A stretch of DNA of 64,000 nt, from contig JAEUJY010000113.1 in NCBI GenBank assembly GCA_016794525.1, positions 62,001 through 126,000 on the forward strand. The letters are read 5' to 3'. Source of the stretch: Myxococcales bacterium (GTDB lineage: Bacteria; Myxococcota_A; Polyangia; Haliangiales; Haliangiaceae). Position numbers and translations under genes: made by a program. Below, piece after piece: positions 54,159 through 61,925 of the stretch (positions are counted from its first letter, which is position 1; every line of letters starts with the position of its first letter). Below the pieces are notes generated by a model. It did not search any database. It was not told where the DNA came from and saw only the letters and a list, made by a program, of their open reading frames with translations.

Positions 54159-55040
54159 TCAGCCCGCGAGCGCGGCCGCGAGGAACGCGGTGAGCTCGGC
54201 GGCGAGCTGCGCCTGGTAGGCGACGCGATCGAAGCCTGGCGGATCGTGGGCCGGCGCGAAGCCGGGCTGCGCGAGCGCGGGCGGGAACGGCGACTGGAAG
54301 CCGAAGTGGCCGCAGCCGGGCACGACCTGGTAGTCGCGCGGCGTCGTCGACGGCAAGCCGCCGAGGATCCGCTCGATGACGTACGGCGGCGCCACCTCGT
54401 CGAGCGCGCCGGCGCGGGCGTAGACGCGGGCGTGGACGTCGGCCAGCGCGCCGGGCGCCATCAGCCACGGCAGCGCCGGCGCGAGCAGCGCGGCCGCGAC
54501 GACGCGCGGATCGGGCTCGACCGGCACCGGGCGCGCGACGCCGTCGGCGGCCTGGTTCGGCAGCGCCACCGGGTGGCCGCCGGCGCACGCCAGCGCGGTG
54601 TAGCCGCCGATCGAGTGGCCGATCACCGCGGCGCGGCCGGGCGCCAGCGTCGGCCCGATCGCGGCGTCGGCGAACGCGGCGTCGAGCGCGAGCCGGACGT
54701 GGCGCGGGCGGTTCGCCAGGTTGGCGGCGGTGCCGGCCAGCCCGGGGTCGCGGCGCGAGTCGCCGGGGTGCTCGACCAGCACCACCGCGAAGCCGGCGCG
54801 CGCGAGGTGCGCAGCCAGGCCGCGGTGGCTCCACGGCGTGCCGGTCTGGCCGTGGGAGATCGCCACCACCGGCAGGCCCGCGCCGGCGATGGCGGCGTCG
54901 CGCGCCAGCTCGACCGAGTACGGCCCGAACGTCACCGGGCTCGACGGCGTCGCGGTCGGGTAGAGGACGTGGACCGGGATCGTCGCGCCCTGCGCGGGGT
55001 CCGGGACTTCGAGGGGGCGCCAGCCGACGTGCGGGGTCAC
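54159..55040 (-). CDS. PAF-acetylhydrolase/dienelactone-hydrolase-like protein
   Basis: 293 residues from the GTG at 55040 (VTPHVGWRPLEVPDPAQG); the GTG at 55076 is an alternative. Motifs: HVLYPTATP, VVAISHGQTGTPWSHRGLAAHLA, nucleophile elbow GHSIGGYTAL, VVPGCGHFGFQSPFP with the catalytic His. No clear signal peptide. It lies opposite to and between the two halves of an ABC transporter, with only 13 bases to the ATPase gene, so it was probably inserted there. Confidence 0.85.
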   Translation of the reverse strand: MTPHVGWRPLEVPDPAQGATIPVHVLYPTATPSSPVTFGPYSVELARDAAIAGAGLPVVAISHGQTGTPWSHRGLAAHLARAGFAVVLVEHPGDSRRDPGLAGTAANLANRPRHVRLALDAAFADAAIGPTLAPGRAAVIGHSIGGYTALACAGGHPVALPNQAADGVARPVPVEPDPRVVAAALLAPALPWLMAPGALADVHARVYARAGALDEVAPPYVIERILGGLPSTTPRDYQVVPGCGHFGFQSPFPPALAQPGFAPAHDPPGFDRVAYQAQLAAELTAFLAAALAG

Positions 55041-55112
55041 CGGCCGGTTGTCGCACGCGCACCCGCGGCGCGCCACGGTGCGCCCGCGCGCGGGCGGTGT
55101 AGAGTCCCGGCG

Positions 55113-55133
55113 ATGTCCGAGGCTCCCCGATGA
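55113..55133 (+). CDS. Possible six-codon leader ORF (MSEAPR)
   Basis: ATG at 55113 opens a frame of six codons whose stop overlaps the permease ATG in ATGA. TAGAGT (55100-55105) ends seven bases before it, the same geometry as at other starts in this window, so a leaderless transcript would begin with this mini-ORF. Its translation could deliver ribosomes to the permease start, although that start also has GAGG in reach. Alternatively it is chance. Confidence 0.3.
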   Translation: MSEAPR

Positions 55134-56398
55134 CCGCGCCGCGCCGCGCCGGCCGCCCCGACTGGCTGGTGATCGCCCGCCGCGAGTTCCTCGAGCGGGT
55201 GCGCTCGCCGTGGTTCATCGTCGTGACGCTGCTGGGGCCGGTGCTGATGGTGGCGACGATCGTGCTGCCGGCGCTGATCGGGCGCACCGTCGACAACAGC
55301 GCGCGCGTGCAGGTGGTCGATCGCAGCCCGACCCACCAGGTCGGCCCGGCCGTCGTGATCGCGCTCGGCGTGCTGAAGTGGAAGGCCGAGCTGGCGCCGG
55401 CGCCGGACGACGAGGCCGCGCTGCGCAAGCGCATCGCCGACGATCAGATCGACGGCTTCCTGGTGATCCCGCCCGAGGCGCCGGCCGGCGGCACCGTCAC
55501 CTACCAGGGCCGCAACGCCGCCAACGCGATGGCGATGGCGATCCTGGCGCAGGTCGTGACCCAGGTGACCCAGGCGCTGCGCGCCCGCGCGGCCGGACTG
55601 CCCGACGACCAGCTCGCGAGCGTGCTGGCGCCGGTGCCGTTCGCGGCGACCCACACCACCGGTCAGGCCGGCGGCTCGTCGGGCATGGCGGCGATGATCG
55701 TCGGCTACGCGGCGATGCTGATCCTGTACATGGCGATCATCCTGTACGCGGTCAACGTGCTGCGCAGCGTGGTCCAGGAGAAGACCAACCGCGTCGTCGA
55801 GATCATGGTCGCGGCCGCCAAGCCGCGGGCGCTGATGCTGGGCAAGATCCTCGGCGTCGGCGCGGTCGGGCTGCTGCAGGTGGCGGTGTGGGTCGGCATG
55901 GCGATGCTGTCGATGAAGTACCGCGGCGAGCTGCTCGGCGTGTTCGGCGTGCAGGCCGGCAACTGGAACGTGCCGCCGCTGCGCGCGATCGACGTCACCG
56001 TCGTGCTGGTGTACTTCGTCCTCGGCTACTTCTTCTACGCGGCGATGTACGCCGCGGTCGGCGCGATGGTGTCGAGTGATCAGGAGGCGCAGCAGGTGCA
56101 GACGCCGGTGGCGATGCTGCTGGTGGTGCCGGTCCTGTGCGTGCAGCTGGTGGCCAGCGCGCCGCGCAGCGGGGCCGCCCGCGCGCTGACGCTGGTGCCG
56201 TTCTCGTCGCCGGTCTTGATGCCGATGCGGTGGCTGCTCGGCGGCGCGTCGGTCGGCGAGCTCGTGCTCAGCATGGCGATCCTGGTCGCGTCGACGGTGG
56301 TGGTGGCGCGGGTCGCGGCCAAGATCTACCGGGTCGGCATCCTCATGTACGGCAAGCGCCCCAGCATGCGCGAGCTGTGGCGGTGGATGCGCTATTGA
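55130..56398 (+). CDS. ABC-2 type transporter permease (NatB-like)
   Basis: 422 residues. One N-terminal membrane helix (about 24-46; FIVVTLLGPVLMVATIVLPALIG), a periplasmic domain of about 130 residues (DQIDGFLVIPPEAPAGGTVTY), then five or six helices (MAAMIVGYAAMLILYMAIILYAV, VVQEKTNRVVEIMVAAAKPRALM, VTVVLVYFVLGYFFYAAMYAAVGAM, VAMLLVVPVLCVQLV, AILVASTVVVARVAA, some of them cut by loops). The VQEKTNRVVEIM motif is typical of NatB-type exporters. It should pair with the ATPase gene at 53180. Confidence 0.92.
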   Translation: MTAPRRAGRPDWLVIARREFLERVRSPWFIVVTLLGPVLMVATIVLPALIGRTVDNSARVQVVDRSPTHQVGPAVVIALGVLKWKAELAPAPDDEAALRKRIADDQIDGFLVIPPEAPAGGTVTYQGRNAANAMAMAILAQVVTQVTQALRARAAGLPDDQLASVLAPVPFAATHTTGQAGGSSGMAAMIVGYAAMLILYMAIILYAVNVLRSVVQEKTNRVVEIMVAAAKPRALMLGKILGVGAVGLLQVAVWVGMAMLSMKYRGELLGVFGVQAGNWNVPPLRAIDVTVVLVYFVLGYFFYAAMYAAVGAMVSSDQEAQQVQTPVAMLLVVPVLCVQLVASAPRSGAARALTLVPFSSPVLMPMRWLLGGASVGELVLSMAILVASTVVVARVAAKIYRVGILMYGKRPSMRELWRWMRY

Positions 56399-56427
56399 CG
56401 CGATCGATTCGGTGGCACGATGCGGCC

Positions 56428-56874
56428 ATGACGCGAACGCTGTCTGCCGTGCTCCTCCTCGTCGCCATCGCCGCCTGTGACAACGGCAAGGCCAAGGTCG
56501 AGGCCGCCGCCAAGAAGCTCGACAACGCCGTCGACAAGCTCGAGAAGGACGAGGCCGCGTCCCAGCTCGCCAGCGCCAAGGCGGCGCTCGCCGCCAACAC
56601 CGATCCCGCCGAGGCGTGCACCTGGGTGGCGACCCACCCGACGGCCACCGAGCTGGCGCGGCTGTGCAGCTTCGACGTGCCGATGCGCCACGCGACGATG
56701 GCGGTGACCGCGGCCGAGAAGGCCCGCGCCGAGATGCCGGAGGCGCCGAGCCTGACCGAGTGCTCGAGCGACGGCTGGACCAAGGCCAAGGCCGCGCTCG
56801 ATCGCGATCACGGCAGCGAGGCGGCGTGGACCGCGCTGGCCGCGCGCTGGGCCAAGGTCTGCCCGGGGAGCTGA
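56428..56874 (+). CDS. Small lipoprotein, unknown
   Basis: 148 residues. Lipoprotein signal TRTLSAVLLLVAIAACDNG, then a short charged helix (AAAKKLDNAVDKLEKDEAASQLASAKAA) and four further Cys (CTWV, LCSF, TECSS, VCPGS) that could form two disulfides. No family recognised. It starts 29 bases after the permease gene and may be cotranscribed. Confidence 0.75.
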   Translation: MTRTLSAVLLLVAIAACDNGKAKVEAAAKKLDNAVDKLEKDEAASQLASAKAALAANTDPAEACTWVATHPTATELARLCSFDVPMRHATMAVTAAEKARAEMPEAPSLTECSSDGWTKAKAALDRDHGSEAAWTALAARWAKVCPGS

Positions 56875-56914
56875 CGCGTAGATCGCGGCGGCAGGTGGCG
56901 CGTTGGCAAGGGCG

Positions 56915-57772
56915 ATGCGCACGCTGATGCTCTGGCTGGCGGTGGTCCTCGCGGTGGCGGCGCCCCGACGGGCGGTCGCCGAGATCAACATGGCCGACAG
57001 CGTCGAGTGGATGACCGCCGACGCCGACCTCGTGGTGCGGGGGCAGGTGGCGGCCGTGGCGAGCCGGCCGGGGCAGGCGGGCTGGTACGACGTGACCGTG
57101 CAGGTGGCCGAGGCGCTCAAGGGCGCGCCGGCGGCGCAGGTGATCGTGGCGATCCCGCAGGGCGCGGTCGATCCGCTGGCGTGGCAGACCCGTCACGCCG
57201 AGCTGCTGCTGTTCCTGGTCGAGGGCAAGCGCCGGGTCGCCGACGATGCCGCGTACGGCCAGGCGGCGCTGGCGCTGCGGCGCGGCGAGCGCGCCGCGGT
57301 GGTGCTCGACGGCGCGTCGGTCGGCCCGCTGTTCGATCGCCGGTTCGCCGTGCTCGATCAGCGCGGGTCGGTGCTGGCGGCGGTGCGCGCCGCGGCGACC
57401 TCGCGCGCGACCCGCGCCCACCAGATCGATCTGCCGTACGACGCGCCCGCGTTCCAGGCGCTCTACGGCGGCAGCGCCGTTTGGTTCTACCTGCCGGTCG
57501 ACGCGCAGCTCGAGAAGCTGGCGCGGACGTGGATCGCGTCGACCGACGTGCTGCGCCGCGAGGAGGGCGTCGCCGCGCTGGCCTACTTCCCGACCGCCGC
57601 CAACCGCCGCCTGCTGGCGCGGCTCCTGGCCGACCCCGGGTACGCGACGGTGAGCGGCAGCGACCAGCCGCCGGTGCGCCGGTTCCTGGTGCGCCAGCGG
57701 GCCCACCAGGTGCTCGCGCAGTGGCAGGTGCGCCACGCGACGCCGGTGATCGATCAGCCGATCGCGCCGTGA
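56915..57772 (+). CDS. Exported protein of unknown function
   Basis: 285 residues from the ATG at 56915 (a TTG at 56903 is also in frame). Signal peptide TLMLWLAVVLAVAAPRRAVAE. The following domain begins INMADSVEWMTADADLVVRGQV, with VQVAEALKGAPAAQVIVAIP, and recalls the beta-type modules found before HEAT-like parts in myxobacterial exported proteins. The second half is helical (WIASTDVLRREEGVAALAYF, RRLLARLLADPG). No enzyme motif. Confidence 0.7.
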   Translation: MRTLMLWLAVVLAVAAPRRAVAEINMADSVEWMTADADLVVRGQVAAVASRPGQAGWYDVTVQVAEALKGAPAAQVIVAIPQGAVDPLAWQTRHAELLLFLVEGKRRVADDAAYGQAALALRRGERAAVVLDGASVGPLFDRRFAVLDQRGSVLAAVRAAATSRATRAHQIDLPYDAPAFQALYGGSAVWFYLPVDAQLEKLARTWIASTDVLRREEGVAALAYFPTAANRRLLARLLADPGYATVSGSDQPPVRRFLVRQRAHQVLAQWQVRHATPVIDQPIAP

Positions 57773-57776
57773 GCGC

Positions 57777-58199
57777 TCACGCGTCGCCGACGATCCCGTC
57801 GCTGCACATCGCGGTGACCGTCTCGCGCGTCATCGGCGCGTAGAACAGCGTGTCGGTCTGGCTGGCGGTGCCCGCGTCCCGCGTGCAGCGCCCGACGGCC
57901 CCGTCCTTCGGGCAGCCCGCGGGCAGGAACGGCACCTGCTGGGCCGCGCACTCCTTCTCGACCCGGGCGGGCTTGGCGTAGGCGCCGCGGTACTCGGCGC
58001 AGATCTTCTCGCGCTCGCGCCGATCGCACGCGCCGCCGAGCGCGCCGGCCTTGGCCGCCGCCGGGCCGGGCTTGGCCGCCGCCGCGGGCGCCGCGCCGTC
58101 GGGCTTGGACTTGCACGCGCCGACGGCGAGGCCGAGGGCGAGGAGGGCGAGCGCGGGCCACGCGGACGATCGACGATCGGGACGAGTCGGGTTGGGCAT
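57777..58199 (-). CDS. Small lipoprotein, unknown
   Basis: 140 residues. Signal WPALALLALGLAVGACKS, then an Ala/Lys/Pro tether and a small domain with Cys pairs (CDRREREKIC, KECAAQQ, GCPKDGAVGRC, MCSDGIVGDA). Convergent with the gene ending at 57772, leaving four bases. No family recognised. Confidence 0.75.
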   Translation of the reverse strand: MPNPTRPDRRSSAWPALALLALGLAVGACKSKPDGAAPAAAAKPGPAAAKAGALGGACDRREREKICAEYRGAYAKPARVEKECAAQQVPFLPAGCPKDGAVGRCTRDAGTASQTDTLFYAPMTRETVTAMCSDGIVGDA

Positions 58200-58400
58200 G
58201 TCGGCGTGTGTTGCACTCGACGTGCCGCCGTGACGGCGTCGCCGGCGGCGCGGCGCGCGCCACCGGGTGAGCAGGCCCTGCGCGGGCGCCGCGTGGCGTC
58301 GATCGCGGTGGGCAGAACATGCTCACCCGCGGGTGGGGCGCGGCCGCAATAGGCCACCTGGCCCGTCGCGTCGGCGGGCGATCGCGAGGACGCTCGGCGG
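58200..58400. other. Intergenic region without a gene
   Basis: 201 bases between two divergent genes. Open frames crossing it have poor codon composition. It presumably holds both promoters; a GAACATGCTCA stretch near 58315 is the only AT-richer spot. Nothing else is recognisable. Confidence 0.5.
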
Positions 58401-58988
58401 GTGCATCGCTCGGTCCTCGCCTCGTCGCTCGTCGCCGCGCTCGTCGCGGCCCTCGCCCCCACCGCCCCCACCGCCGCCGCCGAGCCGCCCCCGCTCCACG
58501 TCGAGACCGATCCGCTGCCGCTGATCCGCGGCGGGTACGGCCTGCAGGCCGGCGTGCGACCCGCCGGCTCGCCGTGGCGGATCGCCGTCGCCAGCTTCGC
58601 CCTCGACGTGCCCGACGCCGCGGTCCAGGTCGGCGGCAACGACGGCTTCCACCTGCGGGTCCGCCCCAGCGCCGCGGTCTACGTGCTGCGCTACTTCCCC
58701 GGCCGCGACGGCTGGCTGGTCGGCGGCGCGCTGCGCTACCTGCGGCTGCGCTACACCCACGACGACGCGCCCGGCGAGCGCGGCGACCTGAGCACGCTCT
58801 CGCCCGAGGTGATCGCCGGATACCACTGGCACCCGACCCGCGCCGGCTTCTACGTGCAGCCGTGGGTCGGGCTCGGCGTGCTGGCGTGGACCTCGGCCGA
58901 CGCCGCGGTCGGTGCCCGCGCCTACGACGGCCTGCCGATCCAGCCGTTCGCGACGGTCAACCTCGGCTGGGAGTTCGGGCGGCGCTGA
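58401..58988 (+). CDS. Small outer-membrane beta-barrel protein
   Basis: 195 residues from a GTG. Signal peptide LVAALVAALAPTAPTAAAE. The mature part alternates polar and hydrophobic residues with aromatic girdles (GGYGLQAGVRPAGSPWRIAV, AVYVLRYFPGRDGWLVGGAL, VIAGYHWHPTRAGFYVQPWV) and ends FATVNLGWEFGRR with the aromatic-plus-x pattern of barrel C-terminal strands. About eight strands fit an OmpA/OmpW-size barrel. Function unknown. The 201 bases upstream hold no gene. Confidence 0.75.
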   Translation: MHRSVLASSLVAALVAALAPTAPTAAAEPPPLHVETDPLPLIRGGYGLQAGVRPAGSPWRIAVASFALDVPDAAVQVGGNDGFHLRVRPSAAVYVLRYFPGRDGWLVGGALRYLRLRYTHDDAPGERGDLSTLSPEVIAGYHWHPTRAGFYVQPWVGLGVLAWTSADAAVGARAYDGLPIQPFATVNLGWEFGRR

Positions 58989-59006
58989 TCGCCCGGAAGC
59001 GCGCGC

Positions 59007-59786
59007 TCACGGCGCGACGGTGGTGGTCGTGAACTTGTCGGCGCGGGCGTTGACCAGGTGGGCGCGGAACGTCATGCCGGCCTTGGTGGCGGTGACGGTG
59101 ACCGCGCCGGGCACGTTGAACAGGAACGCGACGCCGTCGGCGTCGGTGGCGGTCGCGGTCGAGCTGGGCAGGCCGCCGCTCGTGTAGCGCGCGTTGCCCG
59201 ACGCCGGCGTCGACGACACCGTCGCGCCCGCGACCGGCGCGCCGGCGGCGTCGGTGACGGTCAGGCCGATCAGGCCCTTGCCGGCCTGCTGGCCACCGCC
59301 GGCCAGCGTGTTGAGGAAGCCGACGTTGGCCATCGTCAGCATGTCGAGGTTGGCCGCGGCGAAGTCGCCGTCGAGCGGCGCCCGCGGGTAGAGGTACAGA
59401 TCGACGAAGCCGGCCTTGGTCGCGCGCAGGTACGCGTCGAGGCTGGCGCCGTTGGTGGTGACGCTGAGCGTGTAGTTGCCCTGGGCGTCGGTGGTCGCGG
59501 TCGCCAGCGGCGTGGCGTCGTCGGCGACGCGGAACGCCGCGACGGCCAGGCCGGCCACCGGCGAGGTGCCGCTCAGCTCCTGGGTGGTGGCCTTGCCGCT
59601 GATCGCGATCGTCGTCGGCACCACCACCGGCGCGTCGACCGGCAGCGGCGCGTCGACCGGCAGCGGCGCGTCGATCGCGACCGCGCCGTCGGGGCCGCCG
59701 CTGGCGTCGGGGCCGCCGCCGCCACCGCTGCCGCCGCACGCGGCGAGGATCAAGACCAACGCGATCGAAGACGACGAGGTGCGCAT
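59007..59786 (-). CDS. Lipoprotein with carboxypeptidase-regulatory-like domains
   Basis: 259 residues. Signal SSSSIALVLILAACGGS, then a tether of PDA and PVDAPL repeats (an 18-bp DNA repeat near 59636-59671). Two Ig-like/CarboxypepD_reg-type beta modules follow: TTDAQGNYTLSVTTNG, FVDLYLYPRAPLDG in the first, and TVTDAAGAPVAGATVSSTPASG, TDADGVAFLFNVPGAVTVTATKAG in the second. These modules serve as spacers or binding units on surface proteins. Confidence 0.8.
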   Translation of the reverse strand: MRTSSSSIALVLILAACGGSGGGGGPDASGGPDGAVAIDAPLPVDAPLPVDAPVVVPTTIAISGKATTQELSGTSPVAGLAVAAFRVADDATPLATATTDAQGNYTLSVTTNGASLDAYLRATKAGFVDLYLYPRAPLDGDFAAANLDMLTMANVGFLNTLAGGGQQAGKGLIGLTVTDAAGAPVAGATVSSTPASGNARYTSGGLPSSTATATDADGVAFLFNVPGAVTVTATKAGMTFRAHLVNARADKFTTTTVAP

Positions 59787-59869
59787 GCGCTGGAAGCTAT
59801 CGAGCGCCCGCGCGGGCGTGGGCGCGCGCGCGCGGCATCTGCGGCGCGGCGTGCAGATCGATCGTCGGT

Positions 59870-59883
59870 GATCAGCGCTGATC
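59870..59883. other. Perfect 14-bp palindrome GATCAGCGCTGATC
   Basis: Lies nine bases beyond the TerB-like stop codon and about 84 bases upstream of the lipoprotein start at 59786, on the same strand. More GATCGATCGTGATCA sequence sits next to it. It could be an operator for the lipoprotein gene or the stem of a terminator without a T tract. Confidence 0.3.
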
Positions 59884-59891
59884 GATCGTGA

Positions 59892-60356
59892 TCAGTCGAG
59901 GTCGACGTCGACCGCGTCGCCGGCGCGACCCGGGATCGGCGGCGGGCCGCGGCGCACCGTCGCCAGCGCCTGCTTGAGCTCCTCGACCTCGACCTCGAGC
60001 GTCAGGCCGGCCACCGCGTCGGCCGGCACCTCGAGCGCCTTGGCCAGCGCGGCCAGGAAGCTGCTCTCGGCGAGGTCGAGCTCGTCGTCGGCCTCTTGCA
60101 CCGCGTCGACCAGGTACAAGAGGCGCTTGCGCTCGTCGAGCGGATCGCCGCGGAACGCCGCCGCCGCCGTGGCCAGCGTGAACCGCTTGGGATCGAAGCT
60201 CGCGATCCGCGCGTCGACCGTCGGCGGCAGCGCGCCGTCGACCAGGTCGGCCAGCAGCTCGCGCACCACGTCGGCCTCGCGCTGATCGAGCCGCCCGTCG
60301 GCGTGGGCGGCGGCCATCAGCAGATCGCAGATCGGGAGCAGGCGGTCGGTGGCCAT
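59892..60356 (-). CDS. TerB-like helical protein
   Basis: 154 residues. The N-terminal part reads LLPICDLLMAAAHADGRLDQREADVVRELL, and later LLYLVDAVQEADDELDLAESSFLAALAKAL, which fits the TerB (tellurite-resistance B) helical fold with its acidic AHADG and EADDELD metal-binding-type turns. TerB-like proteins often act in membrane stress or signalling complexes; no other ter genes are nearby. The start is 5 bases from the end of the oxidase gene, so the two may be cotranscribed. Confidence 0.8.
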   Translation of the reverse strand: MATDRLLPICDLLMAAAHADGRLDQREADVVRELLADLVDGALPPTVDARIASFDPKRFTLATAAAAFRGDPLDERKRLLYLVDAVQEADDELDLAESSFLAALAKALEVPADAVAGLTLEVEVEELKQALATVRRGPPPIPGRAGDAVDVDLD

Positions 60357-60360
60357 GCGG

Positions 60361-61299
60361 CTATTGTGCGCACGAATCGATCAGCGCGACCACGTCCTCG
60401 GCGCAGCCCCAGGCCAGCGTGTAGCCGGCGCCGCCGTGGCCGTAGTGGTGGACGATCCGCGGATCGGTGGCGTCGCGCTCGAGCCGCACCGCCGGGCGCG
60501 TCGGGCGCAGGCCGACCCGATCGCCGCGCACCGGTCCCGGCGTCAGGCCCAGCGCCGCGGCCTGGGCCAGGATGCGCGCGCGCACCGCGGCGTCGACCGT
60601 CAGCGGGTCGTCGTCGGCGGCGACCTCGGCGGTGCCGCCCAGCACCAGCTCGCCGCGCCGCGGGATGGCGTAGAAGATCGGGCCCGGCGGGCCGTCGTCG
60701 GCGATCGTCGTCGCGAGGTCGCAGCCGCCGGGCGCGGTGATCACGATCTGGCCGCGCAGGCCGACCAGCGCGGCGTCGTCGGTGAGCGCGCGGGCCGCCA
60801 GGCCGGTGCAGTTGATCACCAGGTCGCCGGCGACCTCGGCCAGCCGCGCGACCCGTCGGTGCACGAGCGGCCGCGGCAGCCGCGCCTCGGCCCACGGCAA
60901 GAACAGCGCCGGCTCGATGCGCGGCGCGGTGAAGCGCCAGCCGGTGGGCGCGCCGGGCAGCGGCGTCGGGCCCCAGCGCGCGTCGTCGAGCGCGGCCAGC
61001 CACCACGGCGGATCGGCGGTCGCGGCGAGCTCGTAGCCGGTGATCAGATCGACGCCGGCGGCGCGGTCGTCGACGAGGGCGGCCCAGCGCGCGCGGCTGC
61101 GCGCGGCCCAGCGGGTCGCGCGATCGGGCGGCCCGACCTGGTACGGGAACCAGATCGCCCCGGCGATCGCCGAGGTGGTCGCGGCCGGCGCCGCGGCGGT
61201 GATCACCGTGACGTCGTGGCCGGCCGCGGCCAGCTCGAGCGCGGTGGTCAACCCGATGACGCCGGCGCCGACGACGGTGATCCGGCGCGGCGGCGTCAC
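60361..61299 (-). CDS. FAD-dependent D-amino-acid oxidase-like protein
   Basis: 312 residues from a GTG overlapping the preceding stop (GTGA). The FAD Rossmann motif is at the N-terminus (ITVVGAGVIGLTTALELAAAGHDVTVI). Further DAO motifs: GAIWFPYQVG, VINCTGLAARAL, GLRGQIVIT, and the C-terminal RPTRPAVRLE with HHYGHGGAGYTLAWG. Length and motifs fit D-amino-acid/D-aspartate oxidases, which make 2-oxo acids, ammonia and hydrogen peroxide. It is translationally coupled to a small lipoprotein gene. Confidence 0.88.
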   Translation of the reverse strand: MTPPRRITVVGAGVIGLTTALELAAAGHDVTVITAAAPAATTSAIAGAIWFPYQVGPPDRATRWAARSRARWAALVDDRAAGVDLITGYELAATADPPWWLAALDDARWGPTPLPGAPTGWRFTAPRIEPALFLPWAEARLPRPLVHRRVARLAEVAGDLVINCTGLAARALTDDAALVGLRGQIVITAPGGCDLATTIADDGPPGPIFYAIPRRGELVLGGTAEVAADDDPLTVDAAVRARILAQAAALGLTPGPVRGDRVGLRPTRPAVRLERDATDPRIVHHYGHGGAGYTLAWGCAEDVVALIDSCAQ

Positions 61300-61862
61300 A
61301 GCAGGTTCCAGATGAACCCCTGCGTGGCCTTGAGCGAGTTGTAGGTGCGGCGCAGCTTGAACTCGAGGCGCGGGGCCTGGGCGGTCGGGCAGAACCACGC
61401 GGTGCGGTGGATGACCGCGTACTGATCGGTGGTCGGCTCGGTGATCGTCAGCGCGCCGGCGGCCTCGGGCGCGATGTACGCGGCGTCGAGCACGGTGCGC
61501 TCGCCGTCGACCGAGTAGATCGACTGGGTCACGGTCTCCTGCTCGGGGAACACCGGCTCGCCGTTGATCGTCGGGCTCCACTCGCCGAACGGCGCGTCGT
61601 GCTTGGCGCCGGTGCGCATCTCGAACCGCACGCACAGCCGATCGTCGAGCCGGCCCAGCGTCGCGACGTCGGTGACGACCTCGGGCGACGTGCCCGGCGG
61701 CGCGTACTCGGGGGTGCCGTCGTCCCACAGAAAGCGCGCGGTCAGCCGGGTGCGATCGTCGATGCCGACGTCCTGGTTGCGGACGTTGCGCGTGACCGGC
61801 TTGTAGGCGGGCGCGCACGCGACGACGACGGCGACGGGCGCGACGAGCAGGCGGCGGAGCAT
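61296..61862 (-). CDS. Lipoprotein of unknown function
   Basis: 188 residues. Signal LRRLLVAPVAVVVACAPAY with VVAC as lipobox. The mature part is beta-rich (TARFLWDDGTPEYAPPG, LCVRFEMRTG, TRTVLDAAYIAPEA-like) and ends SLKATQGFIWNLL. No family recognised. Divergent from selO across 63 bases; its stop overlaps the start of the oxidase gene. Confidence 0.75.
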   Translation of the reverse strand: MLRRLLVAPVAVVVACAPAYKPVTRNVRNQDVGIDDRTRLTARFLWDDGTPEYAPPGTSPEVVTDVATLGRLDDRLCVRFEMRTGAKHDAPFGEWSPTINGEPVFPEQETVTQSIYSVDGERTVLDAAYIAPEAAGALTITEPTTDQYAVIHRTAWFCPTAQAPRLEFKLRRTYNSLKATQGFIWNLL

Positions 61863-61925
61863 GCCGGGTGGTACCGCGGCGCCTGGGGGCCGGCAACCGG
61901 TTTGCCGGATGCTAGGGTGCCGACG

